Assembly (NCBI GenBank): GCA_963977415.1
Contig: CAXBOS010000005.1
Location: 124,001 to 188,000 of the forward strand
Length of the DNA stretch: 64,000 nucleotides
Origin: Croceimicrobium sp963977415
GTDB lineage: Bacteria; Bacteroidota; Bacteroidia; Flavobacteriales; Schleiferiaceae
Direction of reading: 5' to 3'
Shown here in pieces: positions 1-8,341 of this stretch (positions within the stretch are counted from its first letter, which is position 1; the number at the start of each line of letters is the position of its first letter). The notes beneath the pieces were generated by a model, which saw nothing but the letters and a program-made list of their open reading frames with translations, ran no database searches and had not been told where the DNA came from. The position numbers and the translations under genes were made by a program.

Positions 1-163
1 TTGGGGCGGTTTACTAGACTGGATTAAAGAGCAACTTTTGGAAAAGGAGCACAATATCGCGGAGAAGGATTTAAATCTTTTTAAGGTAGTAGATACGGCC
101 GAAGAGGCAGTGGACGTAATTGAAGATTTCTACTTGAAATACATGTTGAAGCCGAATTTTTAG
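1..163 (+). CDS. LOG-family (TIGR00730-like) protein, C-terminal fragment
   Basis: The window opens inside a reading frame whose last 53 codons run to TAG at 161-163. The visible tail has the pattern WGGLLDWIKEQLL, then DLNLFKVVDTAEEAVDVI, then FYLKYM. This is the usual C-terminus of LOG/TIGR00730 Rossmann-fold proteins (cytokinin riboside 5'-monophosphate phosphoribohydrolase-like, formerly called lysine decarboxylase-like). The catalytic PGGxGTxxE motif lies upstream of the window and cannot be checked. The gene converges on the histidine kinase gene and shares a hairpin terminator with it. The family call rests only on the tail. Confidence 0.75.
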   Translation, partial: WGGLLDWIKEQLLEKEHNIAEKDLNLFKVVDTAEEAVDVIEDFYLKYMLKPNF

Positions 164-196
164 CCAAATTCAGATTTATACAATTTTGGATAGACT

Positions 197-240
197 AAAA
201 AATCTGAAGCCGATCATAAAATCAGCTTCAGATTTTTTTT
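197..240. terminator. bidirectional hairpin terminator between convergent genes
   Basis: An inverted repeat (aatctgaagc / gcttcagatt) is flanked by an A-run on the left and a run of eight T on the right. It lies between the end of the LOG-family gene (+) and the end of the histidine kinase gene (-), so it can terminate transcription from both sides. Confidence 0.85.
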
Positions 241-257
241 GTGATAATTATTAATGA

Positions 258-2366
258 CTAAGAAATTTGTTCCTCCAGAGGTAGCTCGAACCAAAAATTA
301 CTACCCTCGCCTAAGGTACTTTCGAAGCCAATTGTACCGCCTGCTTGTTTCACAAAATAAGAGCAAAGCATGAGTCCTAGACCATTACCTTTTTCCTTTC
401 CTGTTCCTAAAGTACTGGTAACAGATTCGCTAAAAATATCATGCTGATTTTTAAAGTCTATTCCTAAGCCAGAATCTTTTACACTAAAGTGACAGATTTT
501 ATTATCACAAGTGGCGCTAATTAAAATTTCTGTTTTGTTTTTACTGTATTTTAGAGCGTTTGAAATGAAGTTTCTTAAGATTAAACGTGCCACTTCAAAG
601 TTCATAAATTTTTTGCCCTCTGATCCAAAAACCGAAAGTTTTAAGCTTACTTCCTTTTCATTAGCTAAGGGCTGAAATAAATCTATTACCAATAGTATTT
701 CTTTCTCAGCGTCATCAATAAGTACTGGACTATTTAACTCTTTGGCCCCCAGCTGTATTTTAGACCAAGCCAAGAGGTTTTCCAAATTTTGCAATAAAAT
801 AATAGTTTGCCCATTAAGCTTCTTGGTAAGACTTTGAAAGAGCTTTAAATCGTCTAAGTTAGCATCTCCAATTAATTCCAATAAACCCTGAATGGACGAA
901 AGAGGACTGCGTAAATCGTGTGCAAAAACTGCCAAAATCTTATCCTTGAAGGCATTTAACTCTTCCAGATTTTGGTGCTGTACATCAAGAGCATCTTTTT
1001 GTTTTGAAATCTCCTTATTTTGAGTTTCAATCCGGTAATTTTTGGAGACTAAAAGTTTGTTATTTTTTCGTCTTGTATAAATATTTAAGCTAAGTAGTAG
1101 AATCGTTACCAGCAGAAATATTACCACTAAAAATTGCTTAAATCTTTGGTCATTTATTTCATGGCGGAGCTCTGCTTCGCGGTAATCACTCTCTTGCTTT
1201 TCTAAGGCCTGAATTTTTTCAAATTTATAGCGCTGCTCTAATTCGGCCATTTTCCTGACCTGTTCTTGACTATTTAAGGAATCATTTAATTTGTAAGCAG
1301 ATACAAAATCTTCATAGCCTTCTTTATAATTTTTAAGGTAATATTTGGTTTGGGCTAATAAAAAAAGCACTTCCACCTCTTCTGTTTTCAACTTTAGATC
1401 AACCGCCATTTTATGAACCGTTTCAAAAGTAGCCAGTGCTTCTTGATATTGCCCTTTCTTTAGCTGTACACGACCAATGCCATTATAGGAGTTTATGCTT
1501 TGGTTATAAAAATCGATGGGTTTCGCTTCTTCTAAACCTCGTGCATAAAAGTAATAGGCCGAATCTGTCAAACCTTTATTCAGACAAATCTTACCTAAAT
1601 TATTAGAAATCAAAGCCTTAGAATCGTTTAGCTTATGAAGAACACTTAGATTATACGCCTTATTGTAATTATAGAGGGCCGAATCTTCTAGCCCCATATT
1701 TATATAAACAAGTGCGAGGTTACTGTATTGCGCTACAAGGTCAATATAGCCCTTACCAGCATCAAGAACGATAGATTTATCGATATACCTTTTTGCTTCA
1801 CTAAGATTATTTACGGCTAAATAATACTGGCTCAGGTTATTGTAAATATCGGCCAAAGTGTTGGAGTCTTGGATAGAATCTGCAAAGCGCTCAGCCTTCA
1901 AATAACTTTCTACCGCTTTGAAAGCATCACCGCGGGAAAAATAGACATTGGCCAAATTACTATAGTTCCTTGCAACCCCAGCACCTAGTGAATTGTCTAA
2001 GTTGATTTCTAATGCCTTATTGTAATACCCAATTGCAGTATCATATTCTCCAGTAATAAAGTTTAAAATTCCGAAGCTATTATAAAGGTCTGCTAATCTA
2101 GTTTCAAGCTTATTAGCACGGGCAATTTTAACCGCTTTATTGAGCGCTATTTTAGAGGAATCTATATTGAAGGACGAATACATTCGAGCCAGGTCGTTCA
2201 AAATAACAACCTGATCATCTGGACCTACGGTGTCGAGGGCCATTCTTCGATTTTTAATATCATCCCTTAGCGCAGAACTTTGAGCCTTTGAACTTTGAGA
2301 AAGGCTAAAGATTAATACTATTGAGAGACTGGTTAAGAGTCTGATAACAAATGGTAGAATTTGCAT
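258..2366 (-). CDS. TPR-repeat transmembrane sensor histidine kinase
   Basis: About 702 residues. In order: a signal peptide (about 1-29, ending SSKAQ); roughly six or seven tetratricopeptide repeats (about 55-370) in the periplasm; a coiled coil; one membrane helix (about 412-432); then a cytoplasmic HisKA/HATPase_c kinase. The H-box AHDLRSPLSS places the phosphoacceptor His near residue 482. The N-box is RNFISNALKYS, and the G boxes are DSGLGIDF and GKGNGLGL. There is no receiver or DNA-binding domain, so a separate partner regulator is needed, and no regulator gene is adjacent. The ATG at 2366 is preferred to a TTG six bases upstream because the signal peptide begins there. This architecture is common in Bacteroidota; the ligand and target are unknown. 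Confidence 0.9.
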   Translation of the reverse strand: MQILPFVIRLLTSLSIVLIFSLSQSSKAQSSALRDDIKNRRMALDTVGPDDQVVILNDLARMYSSFNIDSSKIALNKAVKIARANKLETRLADLYNSFGILNFITGEYDTAIGYYNKALEINLDNSLGAGVARNYSNLANVYFSRGDAFKAVESYLKAERFADSIQDSNTLADIYNNLSQYYLAVNNLSEAKRYIDKSIVLDAGKGYIDLVAQYSNLALVYINMGLEDSALYNYNKAYNLSVLHKLNDSKALISNNLGKICLNKGLTDSAYYFYARGLEEAKPIDFYNQSINSYNGIGRVQLKKGQYQEALATFETVHKMAVDLKLKTEEVEVLFLLAQTKYYLKNYKEGYEDFVSAYKLNDSLNSQEQVRKMAELEQRYKFEKIQALEKQESDYREAELRHEINDQRFKQFLVVIFLLVTILLLSLNIYTRRKNNKLLVSKNYRIETQNKEISKQKDALDVQHQNLEELNAFKDKILAVFAHDLRSPLSSIQGLLELIGDANLDDLKLFQSLTKKLNGQTIILLQNLENLLAWSKIQLGAKELNSPVLIDDAEKEILLVIDLFQPLANEKEVSLKLSVFGSEGKKFMNFEVARLILRNFISNALKYSKNKTEILISATCDNKICHFSVKDSGLGIDFKNQHDIFSESVTSTLGTGKEKGNGLGLMLCSYFVKQAGGTIGFESTLGEGSNFWFELPLEEQIS

Positions 2367-2596
2367 TTTCAATCAGCGAAATGATAATCACAATGTAATG
2401 ATAAATTTAGGTAGGCCTCCGGTTTATCCGAAAAAATATATCAAGTTTTCAACAGAGACCAAAATTAACTGGATATCGGATGAAATTAATATGCAAGCCA
2501 ATTTCAGACTTTTTCTTCCTAGAATTTCCCTCAAAATCTTTCGGACAAAGGCGGGAAAATCCGTAAATTGAGAGCACCAAAAAAAAACCATCCTTT

Positions 2597-5500
2597 ATGC
2601 TAGCTAAATCTATCCAAAGACTTCTTGTTGCTAACCGTGGAGAAATCGCTATTCGGGTATTTCGTGCCGCGAGCGAACTAAAAATTACCACCGTTGCTGT
2701 TTACAGTTTTGAAGACCGTTATTCGCTACATCGCTATAAAGCAGATGAGGCTTATCAAATTGGTCCTGACGAGGAACCCTTAAAACCTTATCTCGACATT
2801 GAAGAGATTTTACGAATTGCCCGCAACCAAAAGATAGATGCCATTCACCCCGGCTATGGTTTCCTTAGTGAAAACATAAATTTTGCCCGTCGCTGCCGCG
2901 AAGAAGGGATAACCTTCATTGGACCTGCTCCCGAAATAATGGAACAACTGGGAAATAAAATTGCCGCAAAGGAATTAGCTTTAAAAGTAAATGTCCCCAT
3001 AATTAAAGGTGCTAGTAACTTACAAAATAGTGACGAAGCTTTCGCTGCCGCAGATGAAATTGGATTCCCCATAATCTTAAAAGCCGCTTCGGGTGGTGGT
3101 GGTCGCGGAATGCGCATAGTACGAAGTAAAGATGAACTTAAAAAATCCTTTACTGAGGCGGCTAATGAAGCAGCTAAAGCTTTTGGAGATCCTACCGTGT
3201 TTTTAGAGAAATACGTGGAAGACCCCAAGCATATTGAAGTACAATTACTCGGAGACTTACACGGTAATTTGGTGCATCTGCATGAGCGTGATTGTTCCGT
3301 ACAAAGGCGTTTTCAAAAAGTGGTGGAAGTCGCTCCCGCATCAACATTAAGTGATAAAACTCGCCAAGCTTTACACCAATATGCCCTTGATATTGGCAGA
3401 GCCGTTTCCTACACCCATGCGGGTACCGTCGAGTTTTTGGTAGATAAGGATGAAAACATATTTTTTATTGAAGTTAACCCACGCATACAGGTAGAACATA
3501 CCATAACGGAAGAGGTTACGGGTTACGACTTGGTGAAGGCGCAAATTCAAATTGCCGAAGGTGAGTCTTTAAACGGGTCCGTGCTTAATATACCGGCTCA
3601 GGAGGAAATAAAACTCAATGGTTTCGCTATTCAATGCCGCATAACTACCGAAGATCCTGAAAATAATTTCATGCCCGATTATGGCACCATCATCGCCTAT
3701 CGTAATGCAGCTGGAATGGGCATTCGCTTAGACGAAGGCAGTAGCTATCCAGGCGTGAAAATTTCTCCCTTTTTCGACTCCATGCTTACTAAAGTATCGG
3801 CTTGGGGAAGTAGTCTTGATGTAGCGGCAAGCCGCATGGAAAGGGCCTTGTCTGAATTTCGCATCCGAGGTGTTAAAAACAATATTCCCTTCTTACAGAA
3901 CGTAATTTCACATCCCGAATTTAGAGCGGGATTGCAAAGGGTAAGCTTTATTGAAAAGCATCCCGAATTAATGCAACTCAAGCTTAGCCGTAACCGAGGA
4001 ACGCGTATTTTAAACTTCACCGCCGACCTTATTGTAAACGGTAATCCAGAAGTTAAAAAACCTGACCCCGGCCGAAACTTCCGCAGCCCGAAAGTTCCCG
4101 ATTTCGATAAACACTCCGCTCACACACCAGGTACGAAAAATCTACTGACCGAATTGGGTCCCGAAAAATTCAGTCAGTGGTTGGCTAAGGAGAAAAAGAT
4201 CTATTATACGGATACCACTTTTAGAGATGCACATCAATCGCTGCTTGCCACGCGTATGCGCACTATTGATATGCTTAAAGTAGCCGAGAGTTATTCGAAA
4301 AACTTTCCCGAACTCTTTTCTATGGAAATATGGGGCGGTGCCACTTTCGATGTGTGTTTACGATTTTTAAAAGAAGATCCTTGGCAAAGACTGAGGCTTT
4401 TACGCGAGGCCATGCCTAATGTGCTTACGCAGATGCTCATTCGGGCGAGTAATGCGGTAGGTTATAAAGCCTATCCCGATAATTTAGTAGAATCATTTAT
4501 TGAAAAATCTTGGGAAACTGGTGTCGATATCTTCCGCATTTTCGATTCTTTAAACTGGACCGAACAACTAAAAATTTCTACCCAAGCTGTGCGGGAAAGA
4601 ACGGGAGGACTGGCGGAAGTTTGTCTCTGTTATACCGGCGATATCAGCGATCCGAAAGCGCATCCCAAATATAATTTGCAGTACTATTTAGATTTAGCAC
4701 GGGAAATAGAAGATATGGGTGCTCACATTTTGGCCATCAAAGACATGGCAGGTTTACTAAAACCTTATGCGGCACATACCTTAATTACTGAACTGAAAAA
4801 GGTCATTGATATTCCTATCCATTTGCATACACATGATACTTCAGGCATGCAATCGGCCACCTATTTGAAAGCGATTGAAGCAGGAGTTAACGTGGTGGAT
4901 GTAGCCATCGACTCGATGAGTGGGCTTACCTCCCAGCCCAATTTCAACTCTCTGGTAGCCAGCCTTAAAGGTCATGAAAGAGAAAACCCTATTAACCTCA
5001 GTCGCCTCAATGAATTTAGTAATTACTGGGAAGATGTGAGAGAGTGGTATTATCCCTTCGAGTCGGGCTTAAAATCGGGAACGGCGCAATTATACGAGCA
5101 TGAAATTCCTGGCGGGCAATACAGCAACTTAAGACCGCAAGCGCGTGGACTTGGCATCGAAGATAAATTTAATACCATCAAAACCAATTATCGCGATGCT
5201 AATCAACTAATGGGCGATGTGGTAAAAGTTACGCCTAGCTCCAAAGTGGTAGGCGACTTGGCCATGTTTATGACCACCAATAATTATTCGAAGGAAGACA
5301 TCTTAGCGAAAGCGAATGAGATATCCTTCCCCGATTCGGTAATTAGCTTTTTTAAAGGCGATTTAGGTCAGCCTTTCGGCGGATTCCCAAAAGAATTTCA
5401 AAAAGCGGTACTTAAAAACGAGAAGGCTTATACCGACAGACCGAATGCCCATTTGGATCCCATTGACTTTGATAAGGAGTTTCCCGAATTTCAGAAGGCT

Positions 5501-6040
5501 TTTGGGCAGAGCTATACCTTTCTTGATTTCCTTTCCTACAAACTCTACCCAAAAGTTTTCCAAGATTACGCCACTTTTAAAGATTCCTACGGTGAAGTTT
5601 GGCGCATCCCCAGTCTCATTTTTTGGTACGGCATGCAGCCAGACCAAGAGTTTATGGTAGAAATTGATCAAGGGAAAAACATTCTCATTCGCTTTTTGAG
5701 TGTAAATGATCCCTATCCCAACGGAAATCGCCATGTTTACTTTAAGCTCAATGGGCAAAATCGTCATGTAGAGGTAAAAGACAACAGCATTTCTTCCAAC
5801 GAAGTATTAAACGAAAAAATAGGCAGCGATAAAGATATAGGCGCGCCATTGCAAGGCAAACTGGTCAGTATTGTGGTTAGCGAAGGACAAAAAGTAGAAA
5901 AAAATGAGCCTCTTTTTGTTATTGAAGCGATGAAAATGGAAAGTACCATTTTGGCACCTTTTGCAGGAGAAGTAGAACGAATAGCCCTGAAAGCTAATGC
6001 AATGGTTCACCAAGATGACCTAATCCTGACACTGCGTTAA
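2597..6040 (+). CDS. pyc: pyruvate carboxylase
   Basis: 1147 residues, full length for single-chain pyruvate carboxylase. It carboxylates pyruvate to oxaloacetate using ATP, bicarbonate and biotin (anaplerosis). Order: biotin carboxylase domain (about 5-455; glycine-rich ATP loop SGGGGRGMR, carboxylase signature EVNPRIQVEHT); pyruvate carboxyltransferase domain (about 530-800; DTTFRDAHQSLLATRMRT, metal-binding HLHTHDTSG); conserved PYC linker domain; biotinyl domain at the C-terminus with EAMKMES, which places the biotinylated lysine at residue 1113. Transcribed alone, divergent from the histidine kinase across a 230-base gap in which I see no TAnnTTTG promoter. The single-chain form separates it from two-subunit oxaloacetate decarboxylase. 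Confidence 0.97.
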   Translation: MLAKSIQRLLVANRGEIAIRVFRAASELKITTVAVYSFEDRYSLHRYKADEAYQIGPDEEPLKPYLDIEEILRIARNQKIDAIHPGYGFLSENINFARRCREEGITFIGPAPEIMEQLGNKIAAKELALKVNVPIIKGASNLQNSDEAFAAADEIGFPIILKAASGGGGRGMRIVRSKDELKKSFTEAANEAAKAFGDPTVFLEKYVEDPKHIEVQLLGDLHGNLVHLHERDCSVQRRFQKVVEVAPASTLSDKTRQALHQYALDIGRAVSYTHAGTVEFLVDKDENIFFIEVNPRIQVEHTITEEVTGYDLVKAQIQIAEGESLNGSVLNIPAQEEIKLNGFAIQCRITTEDPENNFMPDYGTIIAYRNAAGMGIRLDEGSSYPGVKISPFFDSMLTKVSAWGSSLDVAASRMERALSEFRIRGVKNNIPFLQNVISHPEFRAGLQRVSFIEKHPELMQLKLSRNRGTRILNFTADLIVNGNPEVKKPDPGRNFRSPKVPDFDKHSAHTPGTKNLLTELGPEKFSQWLAKEKKIYYTDTTFRDAHQSLLATRMRTIDMLKVAESYSKNFPELFSMEIWGGATFDVCLRFLKEDPWQRLRLLREAMPNVLTQMLIRASNAVGYKAYPDNLVESFIEKSWETGVDIFRIFDSLNWTEQLKISTQAVRERTGGLAEVCLCYTGDISDPKAHPKYNLQYYLDLAREIEDMGAHILAIKDMAGLLKPYAAHTLITELKKVIDIPIHLHTHDTSGMQSATYLKAIEAGVNVVDVAIDSMSGLTSQPNFNSLVASLKGHERENPINLSRLNEFSNYWEDVREWYYPFESGLKSGTAQLYEHEIPGGQYSNLRPQARGLGIEDKFNTIKTNYRDANQLMGDVVKVTPSSKVVGDLAMFMTTNNYSKEDILAKANEISFPDSVISFFKGDLGQPFGGFPKEFQKAVLKNEKAYTDRPNAHLDPIDFDKEFPEFQKAFGQSYTFLDFLSYKLYPKVFQDYATFKDSYGEVWRIPSLIFWYGMQPDQEFMVEIDQGKNILIRFLSVNDPYPNGNRHVYFKLNGQNRHVEVKDNSISSNEVLNEKIGSDKDIGAPLQGKLVSIVVSEGQKVEKNEPLFVIEAMKMESTILAPFAGEVERIALKANAMVHQDDLILTLR

Positions 6041-6102
6041 AAGCTCATCTATAGAAATATAGATAGGTGACAAAAGTGGCTTTTAAAGCTGCTTTAATAA
6101 AT

Positions 6103-6110
6103 TAACTTTG
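6103..6110 (+). promoter_or_regulatory. TAnnTTTG (-7) promoter of trxB
   Basis: TAACTTTG matches the Bacteroidota -7 consensus exactly and sits 16 bases before the ATG at 6126. It overlaps a potential upstream TTG start at 6108, which argues that the shorter reading frame is the real one. No clear -33 TTG is seen. Confidence 0.6.
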
Positions 6111-6125
6111 CTCAAAATTTTAGAA

Positions 6126-7076
6126 ATGGAAAAACACGAATGTGTGATTATAGGTTCGGGACCTGCAGGATATACTGCGGCCGTTTACGCGGCACGTGCC
6201 GACTTAAAACCTATCATGTATACAGGCCTAGAGCCAGGTGGACAATTGACTACGACCACTGACGTTGAAAACTTCCCCGGTTACCCAGAAGGTATTATGG
6301 GACCTGAAATGATGGAAGATTTTAGAAAGCAAGCAGAACGTTTTGGAACAGATGTTCGTTTCGGAATGGTTACCAAAACTGAATTCAGCAAAATCCCTGG
6401 AGCAAGTCATATACTAACCATCGACGAAAACACTAAAATTGAAGCTCGTACAGTAATTATTGCCACGGGAGCTACTGCAAAATATTTAGGTTTAGAATCG
6501 GAAAAGAAAATGATGGGCCACGGCGTTAGTGCCTGTGCTATTTGTGACGGTTTCTTTTTTAAGGGTAAAGATGTAGTGGTTGTAGGTGGTGGTGACTCTG
6601 CGGCCGAAGAAGCAACTTATTTATCAAAATTATGCCCGAAGGTGACCCTTTTAGTGCGTAAGGGTGAGATGCGTGCTTCACAAATTATGATTAAGCGCGT
6701 TGAAAACACGCCGAACATCACCATTATGTACAATACCGATACCTTAGAAGTATTGGGAGAAAAAACGGTTAGTGGCGTGCGAGTTAAGAATAATCAAACG
6801 GGTGAAGAACAAATAGTAGAAGCAGAAGGATTTTTCGTTGCTATTGGTCACAAACCGAACACCGATATTTTTAAAGGTCAGCTCGATATGGATGAAGTTG
6901 GTTATTTAAAAACTAAGCCTGGTACAGCTAGCACCAATTTACCCGGTGTATTTGCTACTGGCGATGCGCAAGATAAAATTTACCGTCAGGCCATTACTGC
7001 CGCTGGATCAGGTTGTATGGGAGCTTTAGAAGCCGAGCGTTACCTTTCCGAATACGAGGAAGCGGTAGAGGCTTAA
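6126..7076 (+). CDS. trxB: thioredoxin-disulfide reductase
   Basis: 316 residues, the usual length of low-molecular-weight bacterial thioredoxin reductase, which uses NADPH and FAD to reduce thioredoxin in the cytoplasm. The N-terminal FAD-binding motif is IIGSGPAGYTAA; the redox-active pair is CAIC (C137 and C140); the NADPH-binding motif is VVGGGDSAAEEA; the C-terminal FAD motif is GVFATGDAQD. The ATG at 6126 is chosen over a TTG at 6108 because a TAnnTTTG promoter covers 6103-6110. Monocistronic, ending at a strong hairpin terminator. Confidence 0.96.
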   Translation: MEKHECVIIGSGPAGYTAAVYAARADLKPIMYTGLEPGGQLTTTTDVENFPGYPEGIMGPEMMEDFRKQAERFGTDVRFGMVTKTEFSKIPGASHILTIDENTKIEARTVIIATGATAKYLGLESEKKMMGHGVSACAICDGFFFKGKDVVVVGGGDSAAEEATYLSKLCPKVTLLVRKGEMRASQIMIKRVENTPNITIMYNTDTLEVLGEKTVSGVRVKNNQTGEEQIVEAEGFFVAIGHKPNTDIFKGQLDMDEVGYLKTKPGTASTNLPGVFATGDAQDKIYRQAITAAGSGCMGALEAERYLSEYEEAVEA

Positions 7077-7102
7077 ACTTCTCTAACTTCTAATAAATTA
7101 TA

Positions 7103-7133
7103 AAAGGTCACCAATGGGTGGCCTTTTTTTTTG
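7103..7133 (+). terminator. intrinsic terminator of trxB
   Basis: The stem aaaggtcacc / ggtggccttt (one G-T pair) is followed by a long T-run, 26 bases after the trxB stop codon. Confidence 0.85.
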
Positions 7134-7162
7134 GATTTGGGTAGAAGGAATGAAGAGGGTCT

Positions 7163-7324
7163 CTAATCCGAACCGAGGTTAACAAGCCCATAAAATATCG
7201 CGAGCCAAATTAAACCCTTCACTAAAAAGAAGGTGAAAAGAAGCAACACTACTCCCCAGCCGGCTTCTTGCCTTAAGCCCTTCCAGCCTTTTTCTTTTAC
7301 TATTTGCCGATACTTCTTAATCAT
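7163..7324 (-). CDS. small single-pass membrane protein, 53 residues
   Basis: A short frame of 53 codons. It begins MIKKYRQIVKEKGWKG, continues with a hydrophobic helix (about residues 24-48: GVVLLLFTFF then LVKGLIWLAIFYGLV), and ends LGSD. The basic head and single membrane span look like a real small membrane protein, and similar tiny proteins of unknown role are common in Flavobacteria. Its ATG directly follows the ten-base T-run at the end of the RNase P RNA gene, leaving no room for a separate promoter outside that gene. Function unknown. Confidence 0.6.
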   Translation of the reverse strand: MIKKYRQIVKEKGWKGLRQEAGWGVVLLLFTFFLVKGLIWLAIFYGLVNLGSD

Positions 7325-7331
7325 AAAAAAA

Positions 7332-7692
7332 AAACAGGCCTATAAGCCAGATTCTGTATTCTTAACCCTGGGCGAACCAAATTGCTAAAAACCCTTATCA
7401 TTTATCTAATGCTGCCTACCCTCTGAGATCGCGCGAGCAGCGCTCAATCCTCAGTTTACATGGCATTGCAACCCGCGAGGTTTACCCTGCCGTTTTTGTT
7501 ACCAAAAACGCGGTGCGCTCTTACCGCACCATTTCACCCTTACCTAAACCAGCATAACCGGTAAAGGCGGTATATTTTCTGTGGCACTTTCTGTCTCCGC
7601 TTTACGCAGATCCTCCCCTTTCAAGAAGCACGGTGCTCTATGTTGTCCGGACTTTCCTCCCCAATAAATTGGAGCGATAAGGCGGCCTGTTT
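7332..7692 (-). ncRNA. rnpB: RNase P RNA, bacterial class A
   Basis: Read on the minus strand, this has the conserved core GAGGAAAGTCCGGAC near the 5' end, the internal GGTAAGGGTGAAATGGTGCGG and AGAGCGCACCG region, and the 3' signature ACAGAATCTGGCTTATAG. The ends pair as helix P1 (AAACAGGCC with GGCCTGTTT), which sets the boundaries at about 361 nt. It is the catalytic RNA that trims tRNA 5' leaders. A run of ten T follows the 3' strand of P1, and a TAnnTTTG promoter lies 6 bases upstream of the 5' strand. Confidence 0.95.
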
Positions 7693-7697
7693 CGCTG

Positions 7698-7705
7698 CAA
7701 AAGTA
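7698..7705 (-). promoter_or_regulatory. TAnnTTTG (-7) promoter of rnpB
   Basis: TACTTTTG on the minus strand, ending 6 bases before the P1 helix of RNase P RNA. That is the spacing expected between this element and a transcription start. It lies just past the stop codon of the Smr gene. Confidence 0.7.
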
Positions 7706-7712
7706 AGTCAAA

Positions 7713-8222
7713 TTATAGCAGTTCCACCTCGGTTGCTCCTTTTCCGTATTGAGCATAACTTGCATCGTAAAAACGAATCTTATCCATTCTTTCGAGCATC
7801 GAGTAAATCTCCTCTCTTAAGCGCCCCTGTCCTACTCCATGTATGAGCACCACCTTTTTAATGCCCGCTCTGCTCGCTTTATCTAAGGTTTTGCGACATT
7901 CCCGTAGCTGAATCTGCAACTTTTCGTGGGCATTAAAGTTTTTGGGAAAATCTACTAAAGCTTCAAAGTGAAGGTCTATTTCCAAAAAGCCTGGCTTAAT
8001 GTTTTTATTTCCAGCACCTAATATTTTCGCGCTATTTGGCTTATCTTTTTGGATAACCTCGCCCACTGGCATGGCTTTACGTAAGACTAAGCTGCTGAGT
8101 GGATAGGTATCATCAAAGCCATGATCGCAGGCCACTTCGGCCCTATCGCCTTTTATGGCGATAATGGTTCCCGTTCCTTCTTCATCTAAGAATGCTACAA
8201 TGTCTCCCACTTTAAAACTCAT
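7713..8222 (-). CDS. Smr-domain protein
   Basis: 169 residues. The N-terminal half (about 1-50, MSFKVGDIVAFLDEEGTG) resembles the small beta domain seen before Smr domains in Bacteroidota (DUF2027-like). The C-terminal half is an Smr domain, with the LDLH-type motif EIDLHFEALV and the HGxGxGxLR motif as HGVGQGRLREEI. Smr domains can nick or cleave nucleic acid, and stand-alone versions have been tied to mRNA or DNA processing; the substrate here is unknown. A near-consensus -7 element (GAACTTTG, minus strand, 8227-8234) lies just upstream. It is followed directly by rnpB in the same orientation. Confidence 0.85.
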   Translation of the reverse strand: MSFKVGDIVAFLDEEGTGTIIAIKGDRAEVACDHGFDDTYPLSSLVLRKAMPVGEVIQKDKPNSAKILGAGNKNIKPGFLEIDLHFEALVDFPKNFNAHEKLQIQLRECRKTLDKASRAGIKKVVLIHGVGQGRLREEIYSMLERMDKIRFYDASYAQYGKGATEVELL

Positions 8223-8289
8223 AGGGCAAAGTTCAGCCTTCCTGAGCTGAAAAAGAAAATCCTAGTGCTAAATTTTTGAAATTGAATTC

Positions 8290-8323
8290 AAAAAAAAAAG
8301 CCGCTCATTTCTGAGCGGCTTTT
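8290..8323 (-). terminator. intrinsic terminator of the first giant Fn3 gene
   Basis: The stem agccgctca / tgagcggct with a short loop is followed, in the minus direction, by a run of ten T. The same hairpin recurs nearly base for base at 14975-15008 after the paralogous gene. Confidence 0.9.
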
Positions 8324-8341
8324 AATATTACTAATTAAATC

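Noticed and set aside
5363..5767. Minus-strand frame of 134 codons within pyruvate carboxylase
   Set aside because: Antisense to a full-length conserved enzyme; no recognisable protein features.
7544..7765. Reading frame over the RNase P RNA gene
   Set aside because: It coincides with conserved RNase P structure and has no protein-like features.
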